A stretch of 55,882 nt of DNA from an uncultured Collinsella sp. (GTDB lineage: Bacteria > Actinomycetota > Coriobacteriia > Coriobacteriales > Coriobacteriaceae): contig CABRGB010000005.1 of the NCBI GenBank assembly GCA_902470345.1, positions 1-55,882 of the forward strand, given 5' to 3'. Of the stretch, positions 23,570 through 32,830 are shown one piece after another (the first letter of the stretch is position 1; every line of letters starts with the position of its first letter). Below the pieces are notes generated by a model. That model worked only from the letters and a program-made list of their open reading frames with translations. It made no database searches and was not told where the DNA came from. A program made the position numbers and the translations under genes.

Positions 23570-24976
23570 ATGTCTCTTGCTGATGTCTTTAGCCTGCTTG
23601 TTTTGGGGCAGGGTAAATCCGGTCTCGATGTCGCCCGTTGGGCGTTGGCTCACCCCGAGCGCGTGAGCGCCACGACCGTGTATGGCGGCGGTACCTCCGA
23701 GCCCAATGACGCCACACGTGCGCTCGAGGCGCAGGGTGCGTCGTTTGTCTACGGCACCGAGCAGGTCGAGGGTGCCTATGACGTGTGCGTGGCATGCCCG
23801 GGTATTTCGGAGTTCTCGGCCTTCTTTAAGGCTGGGCGTGAGCATGCCGCTCAGATTATGGGCGAGCCCGAGTTTGCCTATCGCCTGTCTCCCCAAAATT
23901 GGATCGCCATCACGGGCACCAACGGCAAGACAACTACCACGTCGCTGACCGATTATCTGCTCAAGGCCGCCGGTGAAGCCAGCGTGGCCGTCGGCAATAT
24001 CGGTGAGCCGCCGGTGAACGAGATCGACGGCCGCGCACACAATGAGTGGTTTGTGGCCGAGCTGTCGAGTTATCAGATTGCTACGACAGCCGAGCTTCAT
24101 CCTCGCGTGGCGGTGCTGCTCAACATCACGCCCGACCACCTGGGCTGGCACAAGAGCCACAAGAACTATGCGCTTGCCAAGATCAAGTTGTTCGAGAATA
24201 TGGTCGACGACGACCTCGTGGTTATCGACGTTGAGGATGCCGGCATCCATGAGTTCGATGAGTACATCTACACACCGGGTCGCCGCATCTGCAAGGTCGC
24301 TTTTGACGAGCCCGAGGGTGCAGACGCCGCCTTTGTGCGCGATGGCAAGATGGTCGTGCGCCTGAAGGGCGTCGAGACTCAGCTTGTCGCCACGTCCGAG
24401 CTCAAGATCTCGGGCCATCACAATGTCATCAATGCCTTATGCTCCGCCACGGCTGCTCTGGCCGTCGGTGCCGATCTCGAGGGCGTTTGCCGCGGTTTGG
24501 CATCGTTCCAGCCACTCGAACACCGCGTGGAACCCTGCGGCGAGATCGATGGTGTGCGCTACGTCAACGATTCCAAGGCAACGAACACCGATGCGGTCGA
24601 AAAGGCCCTGACGGCGTTTCCCGACGACGATGTGATCTTGCTGCTCGGCGGCCACGATAAGGGTACCCCGCTTGCGGACTTTGCCCGCGTCGTTATGGAC
24701 AACGTGCGCTCGGTCGTTTGCTTTGGCGATGCGCGCGAGCGCTTTACCGCCGCTATGGACGAGGCCGATGTCGATGGTGACGTGGATATCGCCCAGGCCG
24801 ATGATCTGCGCGATGCCGTTGACGTTGCCCGCTCGCTCTCGAGCCGCGGCGACGTGATCCTGCTTTCGCCCGCTTGCTCTTCGTTCGACGAGTTCTCGGG
24901 CTACGAGGAGCGCGGCCGCGTGTTTAAGGACTACGTGGCCCAGCTTGCCGCGGCAGCGAAATCGCAAACGGAATAG
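23570..24976 (+). CDS. murD: UDP-MurNAc-L-Ala--D-Glu ligase
   Basis: Adds D-glutamate to UDP-MurNAc-L-alanine. The 468 residues fit MurD. An N-terminal Rossmann-like domain begins VLGQGKSGLDVARW. The ATP-binding GTNGKTTTTSL is near 116, ELSSYQIATT near 163, NITPDHLGWHKSH near 185, and the C-terminal domain contains NDSKATNTDAVEKAL and LGGHDKGTPL. It lies nine bases after mraY and three bases or so before ftsW, inside the dcw operon. Confidence 0.95.
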   Translation: MSLADVFSLLVLGQGKSGLDVARWALAHPERVSATTVYGGGTSEPNDATRALEAQGASFVYGTEQVEGAYDVCVACPGISEFSAFFKAGREHAAQIMGEPEFAYRLSPQNWIAITGTNGKTTTTSLTDYLLKAAGEASVAVGNIGEPPVNEIDGRAHNEWFVAELSSYQIATTAELHPRVAVLLNITPDHLGWHKSHKNYALAKIKLFENMVDDDLVVIDVEDAGIHEFDEYIYTPGRRICKVAFDEPEGADAAFVRDGKMVVRLKGVETQLVATSELKISGHHNVINALCSATAALAVGADLEGVCRGLASFQPLEHRVEPCGEIDGVRYVNDSKATNTDAVEKALTAFPDDDVILLLGGHDKGTPLADFARVVMDNVRSVVCFGDARERFTAAMDEADVDGDVDIAQADDLRDAVDVARSLSSRGDVILLSPACSSFDEFSGYEERGRVFKDYVAQLAAAAKSQTE

Positions 24977-24985
24977 GGGTTGCCG

Positions 24986-26506
24986 GTGAGAGAGGAGAGC
25001 CCCCGAAGTGATATGAGGAGGCCCGACTCGGACCGTGCTTCCTCGCTGCGTAGCACGCCGCGTTCCGGACGCGGCGGGCAGACGTTCGGTGAGCGCTATA
25101 TTGCCGGCGTCCCCGCCCGCATCATGCGCCCCCGTTTGATATTTATGGCTTGCCTGTTTAGCTTGGTTTGCTTCGGCTTGCTGATGGTGTACTCGGCATC
25201 TTCGGTCGAGGCGCTGCACGAGAATGGTACGGCGACGTTTTTCCTGTTTCGACAGGCCGCGTTTGCTGGAGTTGGCGTGCTGGCCATGGTTGCCATCGTG
25301 CGCGTCTTGCCGGACAGTTGGTTTGGGGAAGACGTGCTCAGGATCTTTCTCATGGGCATGATAGGGCTACTGGTTCTGGTGTTCTTTATGGGTAGCGGCA
25401 GTCGTGGCGCCACGCGTTGGCTCAACATCGCCGGTATTCAGTTCCAGCCGTCTGAGTTTTTAAAGCCGTTCGCCATCGCGTATTCGGCCATCATGCTCGA
25501 CCGCATCTTTTCGCCCGGCGGCAACATCAACGAGTTTCTTCGCAAGATGGGTGTCTACCTGGGCATTTCGCTCTTTCTGATTTTTGTTCAGCCCGATTTT
25601 GGCACCGTTCTGATCATCTTGCTGACCCTCATGTGCATGGCGTTGTTTGCGGGATTGGACCCCAAATATATCGTTTGGACGGTCGTTGCCGGCATCGCCG
25701 TCATTGCGATCGCCCTTATCGCCGAGCCGTATCGTATGACGCGTGTCGAGGTTGCTTGGAATCCTTGGGCAGACGAATATGGTGATGGCTATCAGGCCAC
25801 ACTTGCCATTATGGCGTTTGCCTCGGGCGGCCTGTTCGGTCGCGGTATCGGTAACTCCACCATGAAGTACTCGTATTTGCCCGAGGCGCATAACGACTAC
25901 ATCTTGGCTATTATCGGCGAGGAAGTTGGCTTTATCGGAACCGTGCTGTTCTTCTTGGTGTTCGCGATGCTGATCTACTCGGCGTTTCGTATTGCCGAGC
26001 AGGCGACCGACCGTCGCGGAGCACTTATGGCATCGGGTTCCGCGGTCATCCTTGCGGTGCAGTTTTTGATCAACGCGCTGGGCATTCTCAATGTGTTTCC
26101 CATGACGGGCAAGCCTCTGCCGTTTATTAGCTACGGCGGCTCGTCGATTATTGTGTCGCTTATGCTCGCCGGTCTGATCCTGCGCGTTTCGTATGAGAGC
26201 GCCCGTCGCGATGAGTACGACCGTCGTCGCGAGAGCTTTGCCGTTATGGATGAGAGTACCGCCGGCGTGCCCCATGTGCGCGGTGAGCGATCTTCGCGTA
26301 ACGGCTTTACCGTCCTGGATGGCTCTGCGACCGAGCCGGCAGCCCGTTCACGTCAGCGAACGGCGCCGCAAGGTCGTCCACAGCGTCCTACTCATCGCAA
26401 TGCGGGCGGCGGATATAATCGAATCGATTTGAATTCGGACCCGTCGGCGCGTTTGCGCACCGATGACCAGGGGCCGCGTGTACGAAGGGATTACCATGAC
26501 CGATAA
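24986..26506 (+). CDS. ftsW: Septal peptidoglycan polymerase FtsW (SEDS family)
   Basis: A SEDS-family membrane glycosyltransferase that polymerises lipid II together with the septal PBP. About ten membrane helices are visible, with family motifs GSGSRGATRWLNIAGIQFQPSE, FGTVLIILLTLMCMALFAG and FPMTGKPLPFISYGGSS. Basic low-complexity tails flank the core: about 50 residues before the first helix and about 100 after the last, rich in Arg/Ser. The start is uncertain. GTG at 24986 has AGGGG at 6 bp and is chosen; TTG 24980 and ATG 25013 are alternatives. The end overlaps murG by 11 bases. Confidence 0.93.
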   Translation: MREESPRSDMRRPDSDRASSLRSTPRSGRGGQTFGERYIAGVPARIMRPRLIFMACLFSLVCFGLLMVYSASSVEALHENGTATFFLFRQAAFAGVGVLAMVAIVRVLPDSWFGEDVLRIFLMGMIGLLVLVFFMGSGSRGATRWLNIAGIQFQPSEFLKPFAIAYSAIMLDRIFSPGGNINEFLRKMGVYLGISLFLIFVQPDFGTVLIILLTLMCMALFAGLDPKYIVWTVVAGIAVIAIALIAEPYRMTRVEVAWNPWADEYGDGYQATLAIMAFASGGLFGRGIGNSTMKYSYLPEAHNDYILAIIGEEVGFIGTVLFFLVFAMLIYSAFRIAEQATDRRGALMASGSAVILAVQFLINALGILNVFPMTGKPLPFISYGGSSIIVSLMLAGLILRVSYESARRDEYDRRRESFAVMDESTAGVPHVRGERSSRNGFTVLDGSATEPAARSRQRTAPQGRPQRPTHRNAGGGYNRIDLNSDPSARLRTDDQGPRVRRDYHDR

Positions 26507-27611
26507 GATGACCGTTGCTATTGCAGCTGGCGGCACGGCAGGACATATCAACCCCGCGCTCGCCTTGGCCGAGGAGCTGCGTGACCGCGGTCATCACGTT
26601 GTGTTCGTGGGCCAGTCGCGCAAACTCGAGGGTCGTCTGGTTCCCGAGGCCGGATTCGATTTTGTGCCCATCACGGTCACGGGCTTCGATCGCTCCCGTC
26701 CCTGGACGGCGCTGACCTCGCTGTGGCGCGTCAACAAGGCGAAGCGTGCGCTTGCCCGTCACTTCTCGAAGGTCGGTAAGCCCGATGCCGCTATCGGCTT
26801 TGGTGCTTACGTTGAGGTCCCACTGCTGGGTTGGTGCAAGGGCGCCGGCGTTCCGTATCTGCTGCACGAGCAGAACTCTGTTCCGGGTCTGGCCAACAAG
26901 ATGATGAATTCACATGCCACCCGCGTGTGCATTTCGGTACCTGCGGCTCGCGCGGTCTTTGAGCGCGAGGGCGACCCCGACCATGTGCTCATGACGGGCA
27001 ATCCCGTGCGTCGTTCGGTGATCGAGGGCGATCGCGCCCGCGGTCGTAAGACGCTCGGTGTGCCCGAGGACGCGACGCTTCTGCTCGTCTTTGGTGGTTC
27101 GCTCGGTGCTCAGCATCTCAACGAGCGCGTTGCCTCGCTCAAGAGTGAGCTGCTGACCCGCGAGAATCTCTATATTTTGCATTCGACGGGTGCCGACGGC
27201 TTTGAGGAGACCGAGCGCGCTTTGGCGCTGACTCCCGAGGAGGCGAAGCGCTATCGAGTCCAGCCCTACATCGACAACATGGGCGATATGCTGGCTGCGG
27301 CCGATCTGGTGCTCTCGCGTTCCGGTGCCTCGAGCGTGGCCGAGATCGCCGCGCTTGCCGTGCCCTCGGTACTCGTGCCGTATCCGCACGCCACGGCCGA
27401 TCACCAGACCACGAATGCCCGTTACCTGGTCGATGCCGGTGCCGGCGTGCTTTGCGCCGATGCCGATATCGATGCCCCTGCCTTTGCCGATGAGCTGCTG
27501 CACCTGGTCGATGACGCTGCAGCGCGTGATGCCATGCGTCAGGCGGCGCGTGGCTTGGCCCAGGACCGTGCCGCCGCACTTTTGGCCGATGCGGTAGAGG
27601 GATTGCGTTAG
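26496..27611 (+). CDS. murG: Undecaprenyl-PP-MurNAc-pentapeptide GlcNAc transferase
   Basis: Adds GlcNAc to lipid I to make lipid II at the cytoplasmic membrane face. It has 371 residues. The N-terminal AAGGTAGHINPALALAEEL glycine loop, IGFGAYVEVPLLGW, LLHEQNSVPGLANK and the C-terminal GASSVAEIAALAVPSVLVPYPHA with the UDP-binding pattern are all visible. The ATG at 26496 has AAGGG at 6 bp and leads straight into the family start. An upstream ATG at 26463 would add 11 residues inside ftsW. The 11-bp overlap with ftsW implies coupling. Confidence 0.96.
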   Translation: MTDKMTVAIAAGGTAGHINPALALAEELRDRGHHVVFVGQSRKLEGRLVPEAGFDFVPITVTGFDRSRPWTALTSLWRVNKAKRALARHFSKVGKPDAAIGFGAYVEVPLLGWCKGAGVPYLLHEQNSVPGLANKMMNSHATRVCISVPAARAVFEREGDPDHVLMTGNPVRRSVIEGDRARGRKTLGVPEDATLLLVFGGSLGAQHLNERVASLKSELLTRENLYILHSTGADGFEETERALALTPEEAKRYRVQPYIDNMGDMLAAADLVLSRSGASSVAEIAALAVPSVLVPYPHATADHQTTNARYLVDAGAGVLCADADIDAPAFADELLHLVDDAAARDAMRQAARGLAQDRAAALLADAVEGLR

Positions 27612-27708
27612 TTAGACGGGATATCGCCGGTCGCCCTCGCGCGGATGTGGTAGGTGCGGTACAGTTAACTGGTTACAGGCAGTGTTTACGCAAGGAGTAC
27701 ACGAGCAC

Positions 27709-29127
27709 ATGGCTGATTCCCAGACTGCAACCTCCGCGCCCGAGTTCAAGAGCGCCCACTTTATCGGTATCGGTGGCGCCGGCATGAGCGGCATCGCCCT
27801 CGTCCTGCACGAGCGCGGTTATACCGTTACCGGTTCCGACCTCAAGACGTCGCGCTATATTCGCCAGCTTACCCGCGCCGGCGTGAAGGTCCACGTGGGC
27901 CACGAGGCTGCGACGATCGACGAGGTCAAGCCCGACGTGGTCGTGGTCTCCACCGCTATTCCCGAGTCCAACCCCGAGCTCGTGCGTGCCCGCGAGCTGG
28001 GTATTCCCGTGTGGCCCCGCGCCAAGATGCTCTCGGCTCTGGGCCATGGCTACACCACCGTCGCCGTCGCCGGCACGCACGGCAAGACCACGACCTCTTC
28101 GATGTGCGCCACGATGCTCGATCGCATGGGTCTGGACCCCAGCTTTTTGATCGGCGGCATCGTCGAGGGCTACGACACCAACGGCAAGAACGGCTCGGGT
28201 GACTATTTTGTCGCCGAGGCCGATGAGTCCGACAGCTCGTTCCTGTTCCTGAACCCCAACGTGGTCATCGTGACCAACGTCGAGGCCGACCATCTCGATC
28301 ACTACTCGGGCATCGAGGAGATCGAGGCCACCTTTGCTAAGTTTATGGGGCTGGTGGGCGAGGACGGCACCGTCATCGTTTGCGGTGAGGATCCGCATCT
28401 GGTCGAGCTCGCCAAGTCGACGGGCCGTCATGTGCTTTCCTATGGCTTTGCCGAGAACAACGACATCGTCTGCGTACATCCGGATGTCAAGGGCATCCAG
28501 AGCGACTTTATCGTTCGCTTTGAGGACGGCACCGAGCACGCTGTCGAGATTAAGAGCAACCCCGGTCGTCACAACATGCTCAACGCCACGGCCGTCTTGA
28601 CCGTCGCCCATGTCCTAGGCCTCGATATCGATGCCGCCGCTAAGGCACTTTCGAGTTTTGAGGGCGTCCGTCGTCGCTTTACCCACGTGGGCGATATCGA
28701 CGGCATCACGGTGGTTGACGATTACGGCCATCATCCCACCGAGATCAAGGCGACGCTCGCTGCTGCCTCTTCGCTGGGCTACAAACATGTCGACGTCGTG
28801 TTCCAACCGCACCGCTATTCGCGCCTGCAGGCTCTGTGCGATGACTTTGCCGATGCCTTTGCCAACGCCGACAAGCTGCTGCTGATCGATGTATTCTCCG
28901 CCGGCGAGATGCCGATTCCGGGCGTTACCTCCAAAATGCTCGCAGATACCGTTCGCGCTAAGCACCCCGGCAAGGAGGTCGTGTACTGCTCCAGTCGTCT
29001 TGAGCTCAACCAGGAGCTTGAGAAGCTCGTGGGCGAGGGCGACCTGCTGCTCACCATGGGTGCCGGTGACGTTACGACCGTCGGCCCCGAGTTCATCGAG
29101 TATCTGACTGCCAAGAAAGACGCTTAA
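27709..29127 (+). CDS. murC: UDP-N-acetylmuramate--L-alanine ligase
   Basis: Adds L-alanine to UDP-MurNAc with ATP, the first peptide step. It has 472 residues from the ATG at 27709, which has AAGGAG 11 bp upstream; a GTG at 27682 is in frame but has no good binding site. Motifs are FIGIGGAGMSGIALVL near 20, AGTHGKTTTSSM near 122, NVEADHLDHYS near 199 and DDYGHHPTEIKATL near 337. It lies about 100 bp after murG and five bases before murB. Confidence 0.96.
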   Translation: MADSQTATSAPEFKSAHFIGIGGAGMSGIALVLHERGYTVTGSDLKTSRYIRQLTRAGVKVHVGHEAATIDEVKPDVVVVSTAIPESNPELVRARELGIPVWPRAKMLSALGHGYTTVAVAGTHGKTTTSSMCATMLDRMGLDPSFLIGGIVEGYDTNGKNGSGDYFVAEADESDSSFLFLNPNVVIVTNVEADHLDHYSGIEEIEATFAKFMGLVGEDGTVIVCGEDPHLVELAKSTGRHVLSYGFAENNDIVCVHPDVKGIQSDFIVRFEDGTEHAVEIKSNPGRHNMLNATAVLTVAHVLGLDIDAAAKALSSFEGVRRRFTHVGDIDGITVVDDYGHHPTEIKATLAAASSLGYKHVDVVFQPHRYSRLQALCDDFADAFANADKLLLIDVFSAGEMPIPGVTSKMLADTVRAKHPGKEVVYCSSRLELNQELEKLVGEGDLLLTMGAGDVTTVGPEFIEYLTAKKDA

Positions 29128-29132
29128 ACCCT

Positions 29133-30044
29133 ATGGGTCTGTTTAACGCCGTCATGGCGCTTTCGGGCATGATCGACACGGACGTGGTCGAGGACGAACG
29201 TCTTGCACGCCATACAAGCTATCGTATCGGCGGCAAGGCCGACCTCTTTGTGACGTGCCATAGCTACCATGCCCTGCGTCGCGCCGTGGCGGTGCTTGAC
29301 CGCGAGCAGGTGCCGTGGGTCATTATCGGTAAGGGGTCCAACCTGCTGGTTGCCGATGCCGGTTATCGCGGCGCCGTCATTTCGCTGGGACGTGAGTTTC
29401 AGCGCACGCTTGTTGCCGAGGATGGCTGCACGCTGACCGTTGGTGCGGGCGTGATGTTCGCGCGTTTGGTCAACGACGCCTTGTCGCGCGGGCTTTCGGG
29501 CCTTGAGTTCGCGGTCGGTATTCCCGGTTCGGTCGGCGGCGCCGTGTCCATGAACGCAGGTACGCGGACCGAGTGGATCGGCTCCCTTATCGAGGACGTG
29601 GTCACGTTTGATCCGGCTTCCGGTATTAAGCACTATGCAGGGTCCGAGATCGCTTGGGGGTATCGCGAGTGCAGCTTGCCGCGTAACGAGATCATTCTCG
29701 AGTGCGTGCTTAAACTCAAGCCCGCGCCCAAGGCAGACATTCGCGAGCGTATGGAGCGGTACCTGACGCGCCGCAAGCGCACGCAGCCCATGGGTCGCGC
29801 TTCCTGCGGATCGGTCTTTCGCAACCCGCCCGACGCAAGCGTGGGCAAGTTGATTGAGGATTGTGGATTAAAGGGTTTTTCGGTTGGCGGTGCGGAAGTT
29901 TCGCCCGTACACGCTAATTTTATCGTTAATAACGGAACCGCCTCGGCCGATGACGTGGCCGCGGTTATCAGGCATGTGCACGGAAAGGTGAGGGAGGCGT
30001 ATGGCATCGAGCTCAGACCGGAAGTTAAATTCCTCGGCTTCTAG
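29133..30044 (+). CDS. murB: UDP-N-acetylenolpyruvoylglucosamine reductase
   Basis: FAD- and NADPH-dependent reductase that makes UDP-MurNAc. The 303 residues fit a type II-like MurB. Visible are HTSYRIGGKADLFV, VIIGKGSNLLVAD, GLEFAVGIPGSVGGAVSMNAGT, the catalytic serine in RASCGSVFRNPPD, and the C-terminal PEVKFLGF. It begins five bases after murC. Its end overlaps ftsQ by 44 bases in another frame, a long overlap but within the range seen for coupled genes. Confidence 0.96.
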   Translation: MGLFNAVMALSGMIDTDVVEDERLARHTSYRIGGKADLFVTCHSYHALRRAVAVLDREQVPWVIIGKGSNLLVADAGYRGAVISLGREFQRTLVAEDGCTLTVGAGVMFARLVNDALSRGLSGLEFAVGIPGSVGGAVSMNAGTRTEWIGSLIEDVVTFDPASGIKHYAGSEIAWGYRECSLPRNEIILECVLKLKPAPKADIRERMERYLTRRKRTQPMGRASCGSVFRNPPDASVGKLIEDCGLKGFSVGGAEVSPVHANFIVNNGTASADDVAAVIRHVHGKVREAYGIELRPEVKFLGF

Positions 30045-31266
30045 AGCATCGAAACCAACCTTCCGCCGCGCCGGAGGGCGTTCCGGCGCACCTGCCCAGT
30101 CTCAACACAAGCCCGCCTTGTCCTCCAAGTCTGTTGGGTCCGTCCGTCCTGCCAAGCGCCCGGTCGTCGGCTCTCAGCTGGGGGGACGCCCCGCTTCTAA
30201 AAAGACGAGTCGTCCGGCTCCGCGTCCTTCGGTGACGCCCAAGCCGGCGATGGGCACCAAGACCTCCCGATCCATGGCGACGCCCAAGCCTTCGCTGGGA
30301 GCTCGTGCGCCGCATGCCAGCCGTACGTTGGCTGGCACTAAGCCGCGTTCACTGACATCGGTACCCGCTGCCAAGGCGTCTTCGGCAAAAAAGGGCATCA
30401 ATCCTCTGTCATCGCTCGGTGCCATGGCAGGTAAGGCGACCGACGCCGCTTCTGCCATTAAGGGTAAGGGCAAGATCGCGGGCGGCATCCTGGCAGCCGT
30501 GGCCGTACTTGCCATTGTTGCCATCGTCGTCATCAACTCTGGCCTGTTCGCCGCCACCGATATTCAGATTCATGGCAGCGAGCATGTGACCAAGCATGAC
30601 GCCATGCAGCTCATCAGTCTTCCCGAGAACACGTCGCTCTTTAACGTGGATCCCGATCAGATCACCGAGGGCCTCAAGCAAAACCCGTGGGTCTCGGGTG
30701 TGGATGTCCAGCGCCAGTTTCCCCATACGCTTATCATCACGCCGACGGAGCGCAAAGTTATCGCCATTGCGTATATCAGCTCCGACGACCTTGCCTGGGC
30801 TATCGGAGACGATGACACCTGGATCGCTCCGCTGTCGACGTCTGTCGAGGTGGACGACCAGGGGAACGTCATTACATCGGGGGAGGGCGCCAACACCCTG
30901 ACCGGCATCGATGCGGCCCTGGCGCTTGCCAAGCACTACGGCGCCGTGCTGTTGACTGACGTCTCGGCCGATGTCGCTCCGGTTTCCGGCCAGGCGGTGA
31001 GCTCCAAGGCCGTTAAGGCTGGCTTGGATTATGTGCGTGGTTTTTCGAGCGAGTTCTTGGACCAGGTGAAGGATATTTCCACGCCTTCCGTTGAGGCTAT
31101 CTCGGCAAATCTCGACAACGGCGTCGAGGTGTCGCTGGGCGATTCGGATGATATTGCCAAGAAAGAACGCATCGTGACCAAGCTACTTTCGCAGGTAGAG
31201 GGCGTAACCTATATCAATGTGCGTTCTCCGGGCAACTACACGTTTAGGAACGCACCGACCGCCTAG
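30001..31266 (+). CDS. ftsQ: FtsQ/DivIB-like cell division protein
   Basis: A 421-residue bitopic membrane protein. The first about 155 residues are a Ser/Lys/Pro/Arg-rich cytoplasmic region without predicted structure. One membrane helix follows (GGILAAVAVLAIVAIVVINSG, about 161-181). The POTRA domain (ATDIQIHGSEHVTKHDAMQL) comes next and then the FtsQ domain with FPHTLIITPTERKVIAI. FtsQ links FtsL/FtsB to the septal synthase. The start ATG lies within murB, 44 bases before its stop, and gives the family topology. The next gene, ftsZ, is about 200 bp away with its own leader. Confidence 0.88.
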   Translation: MASSSDRKLNSSASRASKPTFRRAGGRSGAPAQSQHKPALSSKSVGSVRPAKRPVVGSQLGGRPASKKTSRPAPRPSVTPKPAMGTKTSRSMATPKPSLGARAPHASRTLAGTKPRSLTSVPAAKASSAKKGINPLSSLGAMAGKATDAASAIKGKGKIAGGILAAVAVLAIVAIVVINSGLFAATDIQIHGSEHVTKHDAMQLISLPENTSLFNVDPDQITEGLKQNPWVSGVDVQRQFPHTLIITPTERKVIAIAYISSDDLAWAIGDDDTWIAPLSTSVEVDDQGNVITSGEGANTLTGIDAALALAKHYGAVLLTDVSADVAPVSGQAVSSKAVKAGLDYVRGFSSEFLDQVKDISTPSVEAISANLDNGVEVSLGDSDDIAKKERIVTKLLSQVEGVTYINVRSPGNYTFRNAPTA

Positions 31267-31465
31267 CATCCTAAATGGCTTTGTTGAGGGGCCATACCAC
31301 GCCGTTTATCTGGTTTGTTTGGTTTTCACGGTCAATTATTTGACTGCAACGTTCATAATGTGCAAACATAATACGGTTTACCTTTGCATTTACTTTCAAC
31401 CTGAAGGTTAATGTGCGCAGGGGTCAACCCATGCTATGGCTATAACCTTTGTTCGGAGGACCGAC
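31267..31465 (+). promoter_or_regulatory. Intergenic region with probable ftsZ promoter
   Basis: An AT-rich gap unlike the tight spacing of the rest of the cluster. It contains TTGACT (31340-31345) and CATAAT elements (31354 and 31367), none with ideal spacing, and a small AACCTGAAGGTT palindrome at about 31398. A separate ftsZ promoter is likely but not pinned down. Confidence 0.4.
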
Positions 31466-32620
31466 ATGCACGAGACAGAGATCAACAACTACCTTGCCGT
31501 CATTAAGGTGGTCGGCGTCGGCGGCGGCGGTACCAACGCGGTCAATCGAATGATCGAAGAGGGCATCCGCGGCGTCGAGTTTGTTGCCATCAACACCGAT
31601 GCTCAGGCGCTCGCGATCTCTGATGCCGATATCAAGGTGCACATCGGCACCGACCTTACCCGCGGCCTGGGCGCCGGCGCCAACCCCGAGGTTGGTCGCA
31701 AGGCTGCCGATGAGTCCCGCGACGATATCGCCGAGGCGCTCGCTGGCGCCGATATGGTGTTCATCACCTGCGGCGAGGGCGGTGGTACCGGTACCGGCGC
31801 CGCTCCCATCGTTGCCGATATCGCGATGAACGAGGTCGGCGCGCTGACCGTCGCCGTCGTGACCAAGCCCTTCACCTTCGAGGGTCGCAAGCGCAAGAAG
31901 AGCGCCGAGGAGGGCATCAAGACCCTCTCCGATTGCGTCGACACCATGATCGTTATCCCTAACGACAAGCTGCTCGACATCGCCGAGAAGAAGACCACGA
32001 TGCTCGAGGCCTTCGCAATTGCCGATGGCGTCCTTTCCCAGGGCACCCAGGGCATCACCGACCTCATCACCGTCCCGGGTATCATCAACCTGGACTTCGC
32101 CGATGTTAAGACCATCATGAAGCAGGCCGGTACCGCCATGATGGGTATCGGTACCGCTTCTGGGGATACCCGTGCCGTCGACGCTGCCCAGCAGGCCATC
32201 TCCAGTCCGCTGCTCGAGAGCTCCATCGATGGCGCCACGCGTGTCCTGCTTTCCATCGCCGGCTCCAAGGACCTGGGCATTCAGGAGATCAGCGACGCCG
32301 CCGACGTTGTCGCCAATGCCGTCGACCCCGAGGCCAACATCATCTTCGGTACCGTTGTTGACGAGTCCCTGGGCGACCAGGTGCGCATCACCGTTATCGC
32401 TACGGGCTTCTCCGACTCCAACGTCAACCGTCAGGACGAGCTCTTCGCTGCTCAGCAGTCCCAGAGCAAGGCCGCTGCTTCCGCTGAGCCGCAGCGCACC
32501 GCTCCGGCTGCCAGCCCCGCTCAGGCTGCCCCGACTCGCAACGTCGGCGGTACCGAGCTGCCCAACTTTGGCAACGATCAGTTTGAGCTTCCCGACTTCC
32601 TCAAGCGCGGCAGCTTCTAA
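31466..32620 (+). CDS. ftsZ: Cell division protein FtsZ
   Basis: The tubulin-like GTPase that forms the division ring. It has 384 residues. The N-terminus is KVVGVGGGGTNAVNRM, the tubulin signature GGGTGTGAAP is near residue 107, and NLDFADVKTIM marks the T7 loop. A variable Ala/Ser/Pro-rich linker follows, and the conserved C-terminal peptide is ELPDFLKRGSF, which binds partner proteins such as SepF. The ATG at 31466 has CGGAGG at 6 bp; the in-frame ATG at 31436 has none. No ftsA is next to it; sepF is 6.4 kb downstream. A strong terminator follows. Confidence 0.98.
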   Translation: MHETEINNYLAVIKVVGVGGGGTNAVNRMIEEGIRGVEFVAINTDAQALAISDADIKVHIGTDLTRGLGAGANPEVGRKAADESRDDIAEALAGADMVFITCGEGGGTGTGAAPIVADIAMNEVGALTVAVVTKPFTFEGRKRKKSAEEGIKTLSDCVDTMIVIPNDKLLDIAEKKTTMLEAFAIADGVLSQGTQGITDLITVPGIINLDFADVKTIMKQAGTAMMGIGTASGDTRAVDAAQQAISSPLLESSIDGATRVLLSIAGSKDLGIQEISDAADVVANAVDPEANIIFGTVVDESLGDQVRITVIATGFSDSNVNRQDELFAAQQSQSKAAASAEPQRTAPAASPAQAAPTRNVGGTELPNFGNDQFELPDFLKRGSF

Positions 32621-32646
32621 GTCGTTCTTCGCATTGTTTTGCACAG

Positions 32647-32676
32647 GGGCGCGTCCGTATGGATGCGCCCTTTTTG
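32647..32676 (+). terminator. Intrinsic terminator after ftsZ
   Basis: GGGCGCGTCC (32647-32656) pairs with GGATGCGCCC (32661-32670), then TTTTTG. Confidence 0.88.
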
Positions 32677-32680
32677 TTTC

Positions 32681-32752
32681 TCGTTTGTAAACGAAAGCCT
32701 CCAATCTCCTTACGTTCCCTTTACGTTTGGTCCCTACCGCTGCGGGTATCCT
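32681..32752 (+). promoter_or_regulatory. Candidate Pho box and promoter upstream of pgeF-pst
   Basis: TTACGTT occurs at 32710-32716 and again at 32721-32727, exactly 11 bp apart. Two 7-bp direct repeats with a 4-bp spacer is the arrangement of PhoB/PhoP boxes, though the sequence itself varies between phyla. TATCCT at 32747 may be the -10. A 14-bp palindrome TCGTTTGTAAACGA lies at 32681-32694. The location before an operon that includes pstSCAB fits phosphate control. Confidence 0.4.
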
Positions 32753-32830
32753 TTTAAAGAAGTATGACAGCCGTATAAAAGCAGGCTGCGCGGCGATGCC
32801 GCGATACTTGTGTTATTAGGAGGCTTTAGT

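Noticed and set aside
21146..24421. 1091-codon open frame on the minus strand across murF-mraY-murD
   Set aside because: It spans three unrelated genes in antisense, is rich in His/Gly/Arg/Ala without domain structure, and has no promoter. It is a by-product of codon bias.
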